A program made the translations under genes and the position numbers. This document shows positions 24,501-33,991 of a stretch of DNA of 64,000 nucleotides, piece by piece (the first letter of the stretch is position 1; every line of letters starts with the position of its first letter). This DNA comes from Bacteroidota bacterium. Its GTDB lineage: Bacteria > Bacteroidota > Bacteroidia > Cytophagales > Cytophagaceae. The notes under the pieces were generated by a model. The model worked only from the letters and a program-made list of their open reading frames with translations, searched no databases and had not been told where the DNA came from. The stretch lies in the NCBI GenBank assembly GCA_023458555.1, contig JAEWYS010000015.1:220941-284940 (forward strand). The letters are read 5' to 3'.

Positions 24501-26385
24501 TCTTCTTATTCAATATAGGTATTTCACATAATATGACCGTGCCCTTGCCGGGCTGTGACTTGATATCAAACGTGCCTTTGAGAATGTTGACACGTTCCTT
24601 CATGTTTTTCAGGCCTCTGGTTTCCGAGTTCCAGTCTACCTCAAAGCCCTTGCCATTATCTGCTATTTCGACAATAATGTTTTCATTACTTTCAAAAATA
24701 GCTACTTCGGCTTCTGTTGCTTCAGCGTATTTGACCATATTATTGAGTGCTTCCTGGATAATACGGTATACATTGGTTGTGACATCAAACGGAAGCTGTA
24801 ATGCATCACTGTTTTCGTTTTCGTACAGCAGCGAAACCAGTACCCCGCTTGTCTCTTCGATCTGACTGGCAAGTCTTTGCAGGCCGGCTTTGAGCCCGAA
24901 ATCAATAAGTACCGAAGGCATCAGATTGTTGGAAATCCGACGCACTTCGAAAAGCGTTTCGTCCAGCAGCTTTTTGATCTCCGCCTTTACTTCCGCATTA
25001 TCGTTGACCTCACCAAGCCGGAACCGTGTGGCGGTCAGCAGCTGTCCCAGTCCGTCATGCAGTTCGCGGGAAATTCTTTTTCGCTCCACTTCCTGGCCTT
25101 CGATCAGCTTGAGACTGTTTTCCTTGATCAGCTTTATCTCATTTTCGGTAAGAATCTTGAGCTTGTCCCGCATCTGTATGAGCGAGTGTCCGAGCACATC
25201 GTCCGGGCTCAGCGGCTGATAGTCCTTGTTAAAATTGCCGTTTCCGATCTCATAAGCAAAATCCGAAGTTTGCTCCAGCGCGCGGATCAGCCGGGTAGTA
25301 GCCAGGTTCATCTCCCCTATTTCGTCCATAGATTCAGGCTCAGGTACTTTGTCCGGTATGATTCCGCGAGCTGCCTTATTAAGGAGGTTTTTAAGCTGTA
25401 CAATGGGATTGGCGATTTTCCGGGCCAGATACGTCGTGATCGTAAAAAAAACCAGTGTAACCAGCAAGCCGGCAATAAACATCTGCTTGCGCAGCAGATG
25501 TATGGATTTGAGGGCCTCGTTTTTATCAATTTCGGATATAATGACCCATTCAAGCCCGGTTATTTCCATAGGCCTGAATACGCTGAGCACTTTGATACCC
25601 CGGTAGTCATCAATGATCTCGATACCGCTTATACCCGACAATGCCAGCTGTGCTGCTGTCGTATTGACTTCGATACGGGCCGGGTCGATGTGGGGGAAAA
25701 AACGGCTTTTAGACCGCATATGCAGATCACTGCTGACAATATAGGACTCTCCTGTTTCTCCCAGCCCTGTTCGTTCATAGATCAGTGAGGTGATATCGTC
25801 CGGATTGCTGAGCGCCAGCAGTATGCCTGCCGGTTTCCCATTTTCATCACGCACGGGTACTCCTGTCAGTAGTAAGATCTTATCTGGTTGTCTGTTGAAC
25901 TTTCCTGTAAAGTCGCCGAGGGCTCCGGTATTCTTGCATGCTTTCAGAAAGATTTGCAGGTAGTCATTGTCTGCGTTGCTTATCAGTATATCTGTCAGAG
26001 GAGAAACTCTGTCACGGACGAGTCTTCCGGCAGTATCCAGCAGCAGGATGGATTCAAAATGAGCATTTTCCTGGATAAATTCCAGATAGCGCAGATATCC
26101 CGGACTTATACCGTGGTGACGGAGGTTTTCGAGGGTTTCATCGCTGGCGGCCAGTCGCTCCAGTATATGCTTCTTGTGCTCGAAATATGCCTCGAGCTGG
26201 TTCTTTTTCAGAATATTGATGGAAGACAGCTGATCGAAGGTCCGCTCGGAAACCGCTTTTTCGATCGAATGGTAGGATACGTATGCGACAATGGAAACCG
26301 TCAGAATACCCAGAATCAGATAGGCAATGGTCAGTTTGTATACCAGCTTCAGATCTTTTAACCGGTCAACGTCAAAAATTTTCAA
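24493..26385 (-). CDS. Membrane sensor histidine kinase (dCache-HAMP-HisKA_3)
   Basis: The sensor partner of the adjoining response regulator. Its 630 residues are: a first membrane helix (about 17-37), a periplasmic dCache-type sensor (about 40-295, with GLGETGESYIVSSD), a second membrane helix (about 302-320), a HAMP-like linker (about 321-375), then DHp with the phospho-acceptor His443 in ERKRISRELHDGLGQLL, and the HATPase domain (N-box EALNNM about 545-550, G1 DNGKG 576-580). This is the NarX/DegS-like HisKA_3 class. It is divergent from leuS, with about 90 bases between the starts. Confidence 0.95.
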   Translation of the reverse strand: MKIFDVDRLKDLKLVYKLTIAYLILGILTVSIVAYVSYHSIEKAVSERTFDQLSSINILKKNQLEAYFEHKKHILERLAASDETLENLRHHGISPGYLRYLEFIQENAHFESILLLDTAGRLVRDRVSPLTDILISNADNDYLQIFLKACKNTGALGDFTGKFNRQPDKILLLTGVPVRDENGKPAGILLALSNPDDITSLIYERTGLGETGESYIVSSDLHMRSKSRFFPHIDPARIEVNTTAAQLALSGISGIEIIDDYRGIKVLSVFRPMEITGLEWVIISEIDKNEALKSIHLLRKQMFIAGLLVTLVFFTITTYLARKIANPIVQLKNLLNKAARGIIPDKVPEPESMDEIGEMNLATTRLIRALEQTSDFAYEIGNGNFNKDYQPLSPDDVLGHSLIQMRDKLKILTENEIKLIKENSLKLIEGQEVERKRISRELHDGLGQLLTATRFRLGEVNDNAEVKAEIKKLLDETLFEVRRISNNLMPSVLIDFGLKAGLQRLASQIEETSGVLVSLLYENENSDALQLPFDVTTNVYRIIQEALNNMVKYAEATEAEVAIFESNENIIVEIADNGKGFEVDWNSETRGLKNMKERVNILKGTFDIKSQPGKGTVILCEIPILNKKNG

Positions 26386-26445
26386 ATCTCAATGGGTTAG
26401 GCTGCTATTTTAAGAAATAAAACGCATGTTTTTTTCAAAAACGTT

Positions 26446-26453
26446 TAATTTTG
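26446..26453 (+). promoter_or_regulatory. Putative -7 element of the leuS promoter
   Basis: TAATTTTG matches the Bacteroidota -7 consensus TAnnTTTG. It lies 25 bases upstream of the chosen leuS ATG. No clear TTG appears at the -33 position. If it is right, translation cannot start at the upstream in-frame ATG at 26451, which supports the 26478 start. Confidence 0.45.
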
Positions 26454-26477
26454 CCGTTTCAAATTATAAAATTCAGT

Positions 26478-29252
26478 ATGGCGGAATATAATTTTCAGGA
26501 AGTTGAGAAGAAGTGGCAAGAGTATTGGGAGCAGAACGAAACCTTTAAAGCGAAAGCGGATTTTTCATTACCCAAGTATTATGTGCTGGATATGTTTCCC
26601 TATCCATCGGGAGCCGGCCTGCACGTAGGACATCCGCTGGGATACATCGCTTCGGATATAGTGGCGCGCTACAAGCGGATAAAGGGATTCAACGTGCTGC
26701 ATCCTATGGGATTTGACTCTTTTGGTCTGCCTGCTGAGCAGTACGCGGTACAGACCGGTCAGCATCCGGCTATTACGACAGAGCAGAATATTGCCCGATA
26801 CAAGGAGCAGCTTCGCAATATAGGTTTTTCCTTTGACTGGAAAAGAGAAGTCCGAACCAGTGACCCCTCCTATTACAAATGGACACAATGGATTTTTACG
26901 CTTCTTTTTGATGCCTGGTACGATAAGCGTACGGATAAGGCAAGACCGGTCAGCGAGCTGGTGGCGGTTTTTGAAAAAGAGGGAAATAAAAATATTGATG
27001 CGGTTACCGATGAGGATACGCCTGCTTTCAGCGCCGCTGAATGGAAGGCTATGAACGAAAAGGCGAAAAGCGACATGCTGCTGAAATATCGTCTGACCTA
27101 TCTGGCCGACACGATGGTAAACTGGTGTCCGCAACTGGGTACGGTACTGGCCAACGAAGAGGTCAAGGACGGACTGTCGGAACGTGGTGGCTATCCGGTA
27201 GAGCGTAAGAAAATGCGCCAGTGGAATATGCGGATTACCGCTTATGCCGAGCGCCTTCTGAAAGGTCTGGATACACTGGACTGGTCTGAGCCGATGAAGG
27301 ATATGCAGCGCAACTGGATCGGGAAATCCGTAGGTGCCGAGCTTACTTTCAGAACAGAAGACGGAGCTTTGGACCTGAAAGTCTTTACTACCCGTATTGA
27401 TACTACTTTCGGGGTGACTTATATCGCCATTGCGCCTGAGCATGAGTATATAGCTCAGCTTACTGTGGATGAATACCGTACCGAGGTAGAAGCTTATGTT
27501 GAGAAGGCTAAAAACCGGTCAGAAAGAGACCGTATGAGCGATACCAAAACCATTTCCGGTCAGTTTACCGGAAGCTATGCCATCAACCCGTTCAACAACG
27601 AGAAAATACCTGTCTGGATAGCGGATTATGTGCTTGCCGGTTACGGTACAGGTGTGGTTATGGCAGTTCCTTCTTCCGATACACGCGATTATAATTTTGC
27701 CAGTCATTTTGGTCTGCCAATCGTCAGGGTACAGGAAGGCAAGCAGACAGATATCACTCAGGAAGATTTTGATCCGAAAAAGGGAACTATGATCAATTCT
27801 GCTTTCCTCGATGGGCTGGAAGTACCTGAGGCGATTGAAAAAGCGATTACTTTTATCGAAGAGAAAGGCATCGGTGTCCGCAAGGTCAATTACAGGATCA
27901 GAGATTCGATCTTTAGCCGTCAGCGTTACTGGGGTGAGCCGATTCCCGTGTATTATAAAGATGATATTCCTGTAGTACTGAGCCTGGATCAGCTTCCGCT
28001 TGAGCTTCCGGAAATCAATGAATACAAACCTACCGAAAGCGGGGAGCCGCCGCTAGGCAGAGCTCATAACTTTTGTACCTCCGAAGGTCATCCTTACGAA
28101 CTGAATACCATGCCGGGCTGGGCCGGTTCGAGCTGGTACTATCTCCGCTATATGGATCCTGCCAATCAGCAGGAGTTTGCGAAAAAAGAAGCGGTCAGAT
28201 ACTGGGATCAGGTAGATCTTTATATTGGTGGTTCCGAACATGCTACCGGTCACCTGCTGTATTCCCGTTTCTGGAACAAGTTTTTATTTGACCTGGGGCT
28301 GGTTGGCAGTGACGAACCTTTTCAGAAGCTGATCAATCAGGGTATGATTCAGGGACGCTCCGCTTTTGTATACCGTATTGTCGGTACCAATACGTTTGTA
28401 TCGTACGGCTTGCGAAAAAACTATGAGACTACTGCTCTGCATGTTGATGTATCGCTTGTAGATAATGATCAGCTGGATCTGGAAGGATTCAAAAAATGGA
28501 GGCCGGAATTTAATGATGCTGCCTTTGAACTGGAAAACGGTAAATATATATGCGGATCGGAAGTGGAAAAGATGTCAAAGTCCAAATTCAACGTAGTCAA
28601 TCCGGATGATATCGTAGCCAGATATGGTGCTGATACACTACGAATGTATGAGATGTTCCTTGGACCGCTGGAGCAGTTTAAACCCTGGAATACCAATGGT
28701 ATTGATGGTGTATTCAAGTTTTTGCGCAAATTCTGGAACCTCTTCCATGACGAAGCCGGTAATTTTGTTGTACAGACTGCCGAACCGAGTCGCGACGAAC
28801 TGAAAGTATTACACAAGACACTGCGTAAAGTAGAAGAAGATATTGAAAGACATTCGTTCAATACCTCTGTGAGTACCTTTATGATTTGTGTCAATGAACT
28901 GTCTTCGCTCAAATGCAACAAGAAAGACATACTAGAGCCATTGGTAATAGCTCTGTCTCCTTACGCTCCGCATATCGCGGAAGAGCTGTGGTCCAGACTG
29001 GGTAATACCGGCAGTATCAGTGAGGCCCGCTATCCACAGTGGAAAGAAGAATACCTGTCAGAAGACAGCTTCGAATATCCTGTTTCGATCAACGGAAAGA
29101 TGAGAGCCAAACTTACATTACCCGTTGATATGGACGAAGAGGCGATCAAAAAAGTGGTACTTGAATCGGATGAGGTACAGAAATGGCTGAATGGTCAGGA
29201 TCCGAAAAAGATGATTGTAGTGCGAAACCGTATTGTTAACGTGGTGGTCTAA
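26478..29252 (+). CDS. leuS: Leucyl-tRNA synthetase
   Basis: Class Ia synthetase charging tRNA-Leu. The start at 26478 (MAEYNFQEVEKKWQEYW) gives 924 residues. The HIGH-type motif is HVGH (49-52) in PYPSGAGLHVGHPLGY, the KMSKS loop is at 698-702. Between them are the zinc/linker region and the CP1 editing domain, with YAIAPEH-like and GTGVVMAVPSSDTRDY sequences. The GSSWYYLRYMDP and GGSEHATGHLLYSRFW blocks are standard LeuRS. There is a Bacteroidota-type insertion after KWTQWIFTLLFDAWYD. The C-terminal domain ends in KKMIVVRNRIVNVVV. A strong terminator follows directly. It is a monocistronic essential gene. Confidence 0.98.
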   Translation: MAEYNFQEVEKKWQEYWEQNETFKAKADFSLPKYYVLDMFPYPSGAGLHVGHPLGYIASDIVARYKRIKGFNVLHPMGFDSFGLPAEQYAVQTGQHPAITTEQNIARYKEQLRNIGFSFDWKREVRTSDPSYYKWTQWIFTLLFDAWYDKRTDKARPVSELVAVFEKEGNKNIDAVTDEDTPAFSAAEWKAMNEKAKSDMLLKYRLTYLADTMVNWCPQLGTVLANEEVKDGLSERGGYPVERKKMRQWNMRITAYAERLLKGLDTLDWSEPMKDMQRNWIGKSVGAELTFRTEDGALDLKVFTTRIDTTFGVTYIAIAPEHEYIAQLTVDEYRTEVEAYVEKAKNRSERDRMSDTKTISGQFTGSYAINPFNNEKIPVWIADYVLAGYGTGVVMAVPSSDTRDYNFASHFGLPIVRVQEGKQTDITQEDFDPKKGTMINSAFLDGLEVPEAIEKAITFIEEKGIGVRKVNYRIRDSIFSRQRYWGEPIPVYYKDDIPVVLSLDQLPLELPEINEYKPTESGEPPLGRAHNFCTSEGHPYELNTMPGWAGSSWYYLRYMDPANQQEFAKKEAVRYWDQVDLYIGGSEHATGHLLYSRFWNKFLFDLGLVGSDEPFQKLINQGMIQGRSAFVYRIVGTNTFVSYGLRKNYETTALHVDVSLVDNDQLDLEGFKKWRPEFNDAAFELENGKYICGSEVEKMSKSKFNVVNPDDIVARYGADTLRMYEMFLGPLEQFKPWNTNGIDGVFKFLRKFWNLFHDEAGNFVVQTAEPSRDELKVLHKTLRKVEEDIERHSFNTSVSTFMICVNELSSLKCNKKDILEPLVIALSPYAPHIAEELWSRLGNTGSISEARYPQWKEEYLSEDSFEYPVSINGKMRAKLTLPVDMDEEAIKKVVLESDEVQKWLNGQDPKKMIVVRNRIVNVVV

Positions 29253-29271
29253 AGCCTTCTGGATTATATGA

Positions 29272-29307
29272 AAGGCTGCTTTTTCTTCGGGGAAGCAGCC
29301 TTTTTTT
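29272..29307 (+). terminator. Intrinsic terminator of leuS
   Basis: AAGGCTGCTT and AAGCAGCCTT form a perfect 10-bp stem around an 11-nt loop containing CTTCGG, followed by seven T residues. It starts 20 bases past the leuS stop codon. This is a textbook Rho-independent terminator. Confidence 0.93.
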
Positions 29308-29476
29308 GTGTATAGAGTGATCCGGAGCTTTTCTCCCTGAGATTTGGTTGTGAGTTTTTTGTTTTTTTGTTAAATCGGAAAAATTGCAATAAAAAATGAA
29401 ATAGGTGACTATAGCAGGACCGATAACCGGTCATTATACTGATTGCGAAAATACAAAAATCTTAAAAGTGATTTTT

Positions 29477-30043
29477 ATGGACCGATACCAATACTTCAGA
29501 CATTTTTATGATATTGGCGCTGCTGACTATGAACTGCTGACAAATAAGCTAAAAACCAGACTTTTCAGAAAAGGCGCTCTTCTTATCGTTCCCGGGCAGA
29601 TACAGAGGGAGCTTTATTTTGTAAAAAGCGGTATTCAGATGTCCTATTTCGACTCAGGTACCAAAACGCATGTGATTGCTTTTACCTATTTTCCGAACCT
29701 TTGCGCTATTCCCGAATCCTTTTCTTTTCAGGCTCCCTCCAAAAATTTCCTGACATGCCTCACGGATAGTGAGCTGGAATATATATCGTATGAGGAGCTA
29801 CAGCATGTATTTGACCAGTCCGCACCTGTCGAACGTCTGTTCAGGCGAATGACTGAAGCTGTTCTGTCCGGGTTCATAAACCGCCATATAGAATTGCACA
29901 GCATGACGATTGAAGAGCGTTACAAAACCTTTTGTCAGCGCAGTCCGCACTTGCTCCGGCTTGTACCGCACAAGTATATTGCATCTTATCTGGGCATTGC
30001 TTCGACTAATTTCAGCAAACTGTATAATAAGGTAAAATTCTGA
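29477..30043 (+). CDS. Crp/Fnr-family transcriptional regulator
   Basis: I chose ATG 29477 (MDRYQYFRHFYDIG), giving 188 residues; an earlier in-frame ATG adds 24 unlikely residues. The N-terminal cyclic-nucleotide-binding-like beta roll (about 25-110) has RKGALLIVPGQIQRELYFVKSGIQMSYF. The long dimer helix is about 115-140 and the winged helix about 145-188 (PHKYIASYLGIASTNFSKLYNKV). The PRS-type cAMP contact sequence is missing, so it is probably not a cAMP sensor; this truncated-HTH form is common in Bacteroidota. It lies before the alpha/beta hydrolase, with a hairpin between. Confidence 0.88.
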   Translation: MDRYQYFRHFYDIGAADYELLTNKLKTRLFRKGALLIVPGQIQRELYFVKSGIQMSYFDSGTKTHVIAFTYFPNLCAIPESFSFQAPSKNFLTCLTDSELEYISYEELQHVFDQSAPVERLFRRMTEAVLSGFINRHIELHSMTIEERYKTFCQRSPHLLRLVPHKYIASYLGIASTNFSKLYNKVKF

Positions 30044-30055
30044 TGCCGGAAATTG

Positions 30056-30077
30056 AAATAGCCCTTTAGCTATTTTT
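30056..30077 (+). terminator. Weak intrinsic terminator after the Crp-family gene
   Basis: AAATAGC and GCTATTT form a 7-bp stem around a 6-nt loop, ending in TTTTT. It begins 13 bases after the stop codon of the regulator gene. The short stem makes it a moderate candidate. Confidence 0.55.
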
Positions 30078-30237
30078 CTATGAAAGGCAAGTCAACTGCT
30101 TTAATTACAGCCTGCCGGAATTAAAATATTGTAAAAGCCCTGGCAATTATTTTTATACTCCGGCTTTTTTGTACCATGTTGGTATAGATCAACATTTATT
30201 TCCCGGATACTGGCGAGCTTTGCATAAAAACAAACAT

Positions 30238-31104
30238 ATGACAACTCAATGGCTTGACAGATCAGAATATCCGTTTTCTTCCAGATATTTCAGAATAAAC
30301 GGGCACGAACTTCATTATATTGACGAGGGACAGGGTGAGACGATCCTGTTTGTTCACGGAACTCCTTCCTGGAGTTTTGACTATCGCAATATCATCAAAA
30401 GCATGTCACAGGAATACAGATGTATCGCTGTTGACCATATTGGTTTCGGACTTTCTGACAAGCCCGAAGCATACGATTATTCTACTCAAAATCATAGTCG
30501 CACTCTGGAGAGATTTATCTCCGGGAAACAACTGGAAAATATTACCCTGGTTGTCCATGATTTTGGTGGTCCCATCGGCCTTAATGTCGCTATTCAGCAT
30601 CCTGAAAAGATAAAACGACTGGTTATTCTCAATTCCTGGCTATGGAGCAGCAAAGATGATCCGGACTATATCAGGTTGCGCAGGATTCTGAAAAGTCCTC
30701 TACTTCCCTTTCTGTATCGTTGTCTCAACTTTTCGCCACGATTTATTCTGCCCCAATCATTCGGAGACCATAAAATTTCCAAACACCTGCTAAAGCAATA
30801 TACCAGACCATTTGCCAATAGCAGCCAGCGAAATGGGGCGCTGGCATTTGCCAGATCGTTGCTAAACGATCAGGAGTGGTTTGAAGAGCTCTGGAACAAA
30901 AGGCTGACTATTGCTGACAAGCCAACATTGTTTGTATGGGGAATGAAAGATCCTGTGATCAAGCCCCACTATCTTGACAAGTTTCAGCGGGGTTTTAAAA
31001 ATACCTCCGTTGTCAGACTGGAAACAAGCGGACACTTTCCGCAGGAAGAGCAGCCTGAATCAGTGGCAAATGCATTGCTCGCATTTCTGAAGGCGGCAAC
31101 CTGA
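30238..31104 (+). CDS. Alpha/beta hydrolase, haloalkane-dehalogenase-like
   Basis: A 288-residue cytoplasmic hydrolase starting MTTQWLDRSEYPF (an upstream in-frame ATG at 30169 adds 23 unlikely residues). It has the oxyanion motif HGTPSWSFDYR (40-50), nucleophile Asp108 in VVHDFGGPIGL, an acid in VWGMKDPVIKP and His in SGHFPQEEQPE. The Asp nucleophile groups it with dehalogenases and epoxide hydrolases. True haloalkane dehalogenases have Trp after that Asp and usually Asn in HGNP; here these are Phe and Thr, so halide release is doubtful. The substrate is unknown. It follows the Crp-family regulator and may be controlled by it. Confidence 0.88.
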   Translation: MTTQWLDRSEYPFSSRYFRINGHELHYIDEGQGETILFVHGTPSWSFDYRNIIKSMSQEYRCIAVDHIGFGLSDKPEAYDYSTQNHSRTLERFISGKQLENITLVVHDFGGPIGLNVAIQHPEKIKRLVILNSWLWSSKDDPDYIRLRRILKSPLLPFLYRCLNFSPRFILPQSFGDHKISKHLLKQYTRPFANSSQRNGALAFARSLLNDQEWFEELWNKRLTIADKPTLFVWGMKDPVIKPHYLDKFQRGFKNTSVVRLETSGHFPQEEQPESVANALLAFLKAAT

Positions 31105-31360
31105 TATAAGACAGAAGATAAACGTTTTGCCCTTGGGCCAGAAGAAAACTATTTAGTTCTCGACAAGCTGTTTAATAACAAAAAATATACAAGTACGTAT
31201 TATCGATAGTTATGGTAAAAGTCTCTATCGGTAATAGTATCAGGAGAATAGTGTCAGAATTGTCGTAGCAATTGCCAAAGTAACTACCCTAATAACAGAT
31301 AATTTTCGGAAAACTGCCTGATATTTCAGATAGCTTTACTAAACTAATATTAATTTGTAA

Positions 31361-33910
31361 ATGAAAGCACTAGTTGTTTTACTCCTGTATTGTTTTTGGA
31401 TTACAGCTGCAATAGCTCAGAATCATTTTTATATGTCGCAATGGGGCGATATTAAAGGATACTGGTCATTTGATAATCCAGACGATTTATGGTATGATAG
31501 CAGCTCTTTCAAAAATCCATTAGCTGTAAGCGGCGCTGCTCCAACCGGAGCAACTGGTTTTTTTTATAATGACAAAGCCATTATTACGCCGAAGCCGGCT
31601 TCTCCATTAAATTTTTTAGCCTGCACTCCAAATCTTTCAGCAAATGGTGGCGGTACCAGGGTAAATGAATATACCATTATGTTTGATATAAAAATACCCA
31701 ATACAGGTTCCTGGTATAGTCTTCTTCAAACGGGAGCTTCTGCCAGTGCAGATGATGGTGATTTATTCATCAACACTAGCGGAAAGGTTGGAATAGGAGC
31801 TATAGGGTATTCATCTAAATCCTTAATTCCGGAGCAATGGACAAGAATTGTACTGGTATGTGACAATAATGTGGTATCAGGTTCCTGGAAAATATATATA
31901 GATGGCATGCTCGATATGGACAGGAAAGCTCAGGCTATAGATGGCAGGTTTTCTCTTCCTGCCAATCAGGCTCCGTTTTTCTTTTTTGCAGATGACGACA
32001 ATGAAAATGCTTCATTAAGCTGTTCTGCTATAGCTATATGGGACAGAGTGTTAAGCTCAGAAGAAATTAGTAGTATGGGCGGATATTATGTCGGGCCGGC
32101 ATTTTCATATCCGATTAAGCCGTTTTTACAAACCCCTACTTCTTCCTCGATTTATATTAGCTGGCTGTCAGATCAGGCTACAGAAACCAGGGTTATTTAC
32201 GGGACATCTAAGGATGCGCTTAATCTTGAAAAAACCGGGTCAAGTGAGCCTGTTTCATCCTATACATGGCATACAGTTCATCTAAACAACCTGACTCCTA
32301 ATACAACCTATTACTACAGATGCATCAGCAATACTGACTCCTCTGCTATTACTCCTTTTCATACGACGCCAGCAGCTAATACCCCTGGCGGTCATATTAT
32401 TTTTGGATTGTATAGTGATATTCATATTGGTGCTGATAGAAATGCTGCTGCGGTCTTAACTTCCATGAAAAACAAATTTATAGAGCTGTATGGAAACTCC
32501 TGGTATGAAAAAGTTTCATGTATAATTAACAACGGTGATGTTTTTCAAAACGCAAGTATGGATGAACTAAATACATTTTATAGTTCATACATCACCGTGG
32601 TCAGCGGTTCGGTTCCTTTTATGTGTACGATGGGTAATCATGATCTGTATACCAATCCCCCTGCCCTTTATTATCAATTTCTTAAGTACGATGATTTTTC
32701 TGCTTTCCCGGATGATCCTGTTCTCAATGAAAAATACTATTCTTTTGTGTTAGGCAACACAATGTTTATTACATTAAACTCTGAAATTCATGAGAATGCT
32801 ACTCAATCTGCATGGCTGGAGAACCAGCTGATTGCAGCTCAAAACGATCCGTTGACAGACTTTGTTTTTGTTAATGCCCATCATCCAGGGAGAAGTGAAA
32901 TGTGGCAGGTTGCCAATGATTCATGGATTCAGAATACCGTTTATCCTATGTTAGGAAAATACTCAAAAGTAGCGATGATAAGTCATGGACATTCACATAA
33001 CTATGAAAGAGGCGTAATAAAATCAAGCAATGCTGACGACGTTGATTTTCGAACCTTAATAACTGGCGGCGGCGGCGGATGGCTTGACTTTTGGGCCGAT
33101 TATCCTGATGCAACAGACTGGGCACAAACTCACCGAACGCTGGAGGGCTCTCATTATTCGATTATCGACATAGATATGGATGCAAAAAAGTATACCGCTA
33201 CCATGTATAGTCTGGGCTGCTCCAATGCGTATAATACAACTGCCACTATTGCGGACACTTATCATGGTATCAGAAATCAGGCACGTCCTGATAAGCCGGT
33301 TGCTGCAGAGCCAGGCGGAGTTAGCGCTTTATTGCCAGTTTTAACTGCTTCCGCTTTCTCGGGAGCAGATGAAATTATGTCTTCTCAGTTTCAGGTTACT
33401 GCTACCCCCGGAGACTATACATCGCCATTAATTAATAATACGCGTGACTATGAAAATATTTTCCTTTCATCTGGCTATCCGGATTTTATACCCATTGATA
33501 AAAATGCAGGTATCGACTTGCAAACCTATCAGGTTACAACTCCCCTGGTACAAGGAGCCACTTATGGCTGGCGGGTCAGGTATCGGGATCAAAACTTAAA
33601 ATGGAGTGACTGGTCCGATGAGGCCACTTTTATCGCAGATATGATAACCACCATTTCAGATCAGGAAATGAATAAGCCGATAACTGTTTTTCCCAATCCG
33701 ACATCTGGCTATGTTGAAATTATGGGTGATATTTCCAATTCTGTTATAGGTGTTTATGATCGTTTGGGTAATAAGCTTTTTCCTGAGTCTGATTCTTCTT
33801 TAAATACAAATCGAAAAATAGATCTGAGCATGCTTTCTCCGGGAGTGTATTTTATTTCTGTCACAAATGAGCATCAAAGCACGTATCAGAAGATTATAAA
33901 AATTCAATGA
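31361..33910 (+). CDS. Secreted LamG / purple-acid-phosphatase-like metallophosphoesterase with T9SS sorting domain
   Basis: A predicted extracellular phosphoesterase of 849 residues. After a signal peptide (ending AIAQ) come a LamG/concanavalin-like domain (about 25-245), a purple-acid-phosphatase-type fibronectin domain (about 250-335, ending TYYYRCISN), and the calcineurin-like catalytic domain (about 345-560). Metal-ligand motifs are YSDIHIG, NNGDVFQNA, MGNHD, NAHHPG and SHGHSHNYE, a complete set. A further fibronectin-like domain (about 640-765, WRVRYRDQNLKWSDWS) and a T9SS sorting domain (about 775-849, VFPNPTSGYVEI to YQKIIKIQ) follow. Its AT-richer composition than the adjoining genes is noticeable. 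The substrate is not known. Confidence 0.9.
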   Translation: MKALVVLLLYCFWITAAIAQNHFYMSQWGDIKGYWSFDNPDDLWYDSSSFKNPLAVSGAAPTGATGFFYNDKAIITPKPASPLNFLACTPNLSANGGGTRVNEYTIMFDIKIPNTGSWYSLLQTGASASADDGDLFINTSGKVGIGAIGYSSKSLIPEQWTRIVLVCDNNVVSGSWKIYIDGMLDMDRKAQAIDGRFSLPANQAPFFFFADDDNENASLSCSAIAIWDRVLSSEEISSMGGYYVGPAFSYPIKPFLQTPTSSSIYISWLSDQATETRVIYGTSKDALNLEKTGSSEPVSSYTWHTVHLNNLTPNTTYYYRCISNTDSSAITPFHTTPAANTPGGHIIFGLYSDIHIGADRNAAAVLTSMKNKFIELYGNSWYEKVSCIINNGDVFQNASMDELNTFYSSYITVVSGSVPFMCTMGNHDLYTNPPALYYQFLKYDDFSAFPDDPVLNEKYYSFVLGNTMFITLNSEIHENATQSAWLENQLIAAQNDPLTDFVFVNAHHPGRSEMWQVANDSWIQNTVYPMLGKYSKVAMISHGHSHNYERGVIKSSNADDVDFRTLITGGGGGWLDFWADYPDATDWAQTHRTLEGSHYSIIDIDMDAKKYTATMYSLGCSNAYNTTATIADTYHGIRNQARPDKPVAAEPGGVSALLPVLTASAFSGADEIMSSQFQVTATPGDYTSPLINNTRDYENIFLSSGYPDFIPIDKNAGIDLQTYQVTTPLVQGATYGWRVRYRDQNLKWSDWSDEATFIADMITTISDQEMNKPITVFPNPTSGYVEIMGDISNSVIGVYDRLGNKLFPESDSSLNTNRKIDLSMLSPGVYFISVTNEHQSTYQKIIKIQ

Positions 33911-33991
33911 TAGAGTGTCTTAAGGGATTTAAACAGACTCAGAAACCTGATTGTAGGGAGGGAAATGTAATCCTGCTTCTTTTATAAGCCA

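Noticed and set aside
24877..25788. 303-codon plus-strand frame antisense to the histidine kinase
   Set aside because: The kinase domains on the minus strand are unambiguous; the antisense frame has no recognisable domain.
26568..27443. 291-codon frame antisense to leuS
   Set aside because: It is a shadow of the leuS coding frame; composition is unlike a real protein and leuS is certain.
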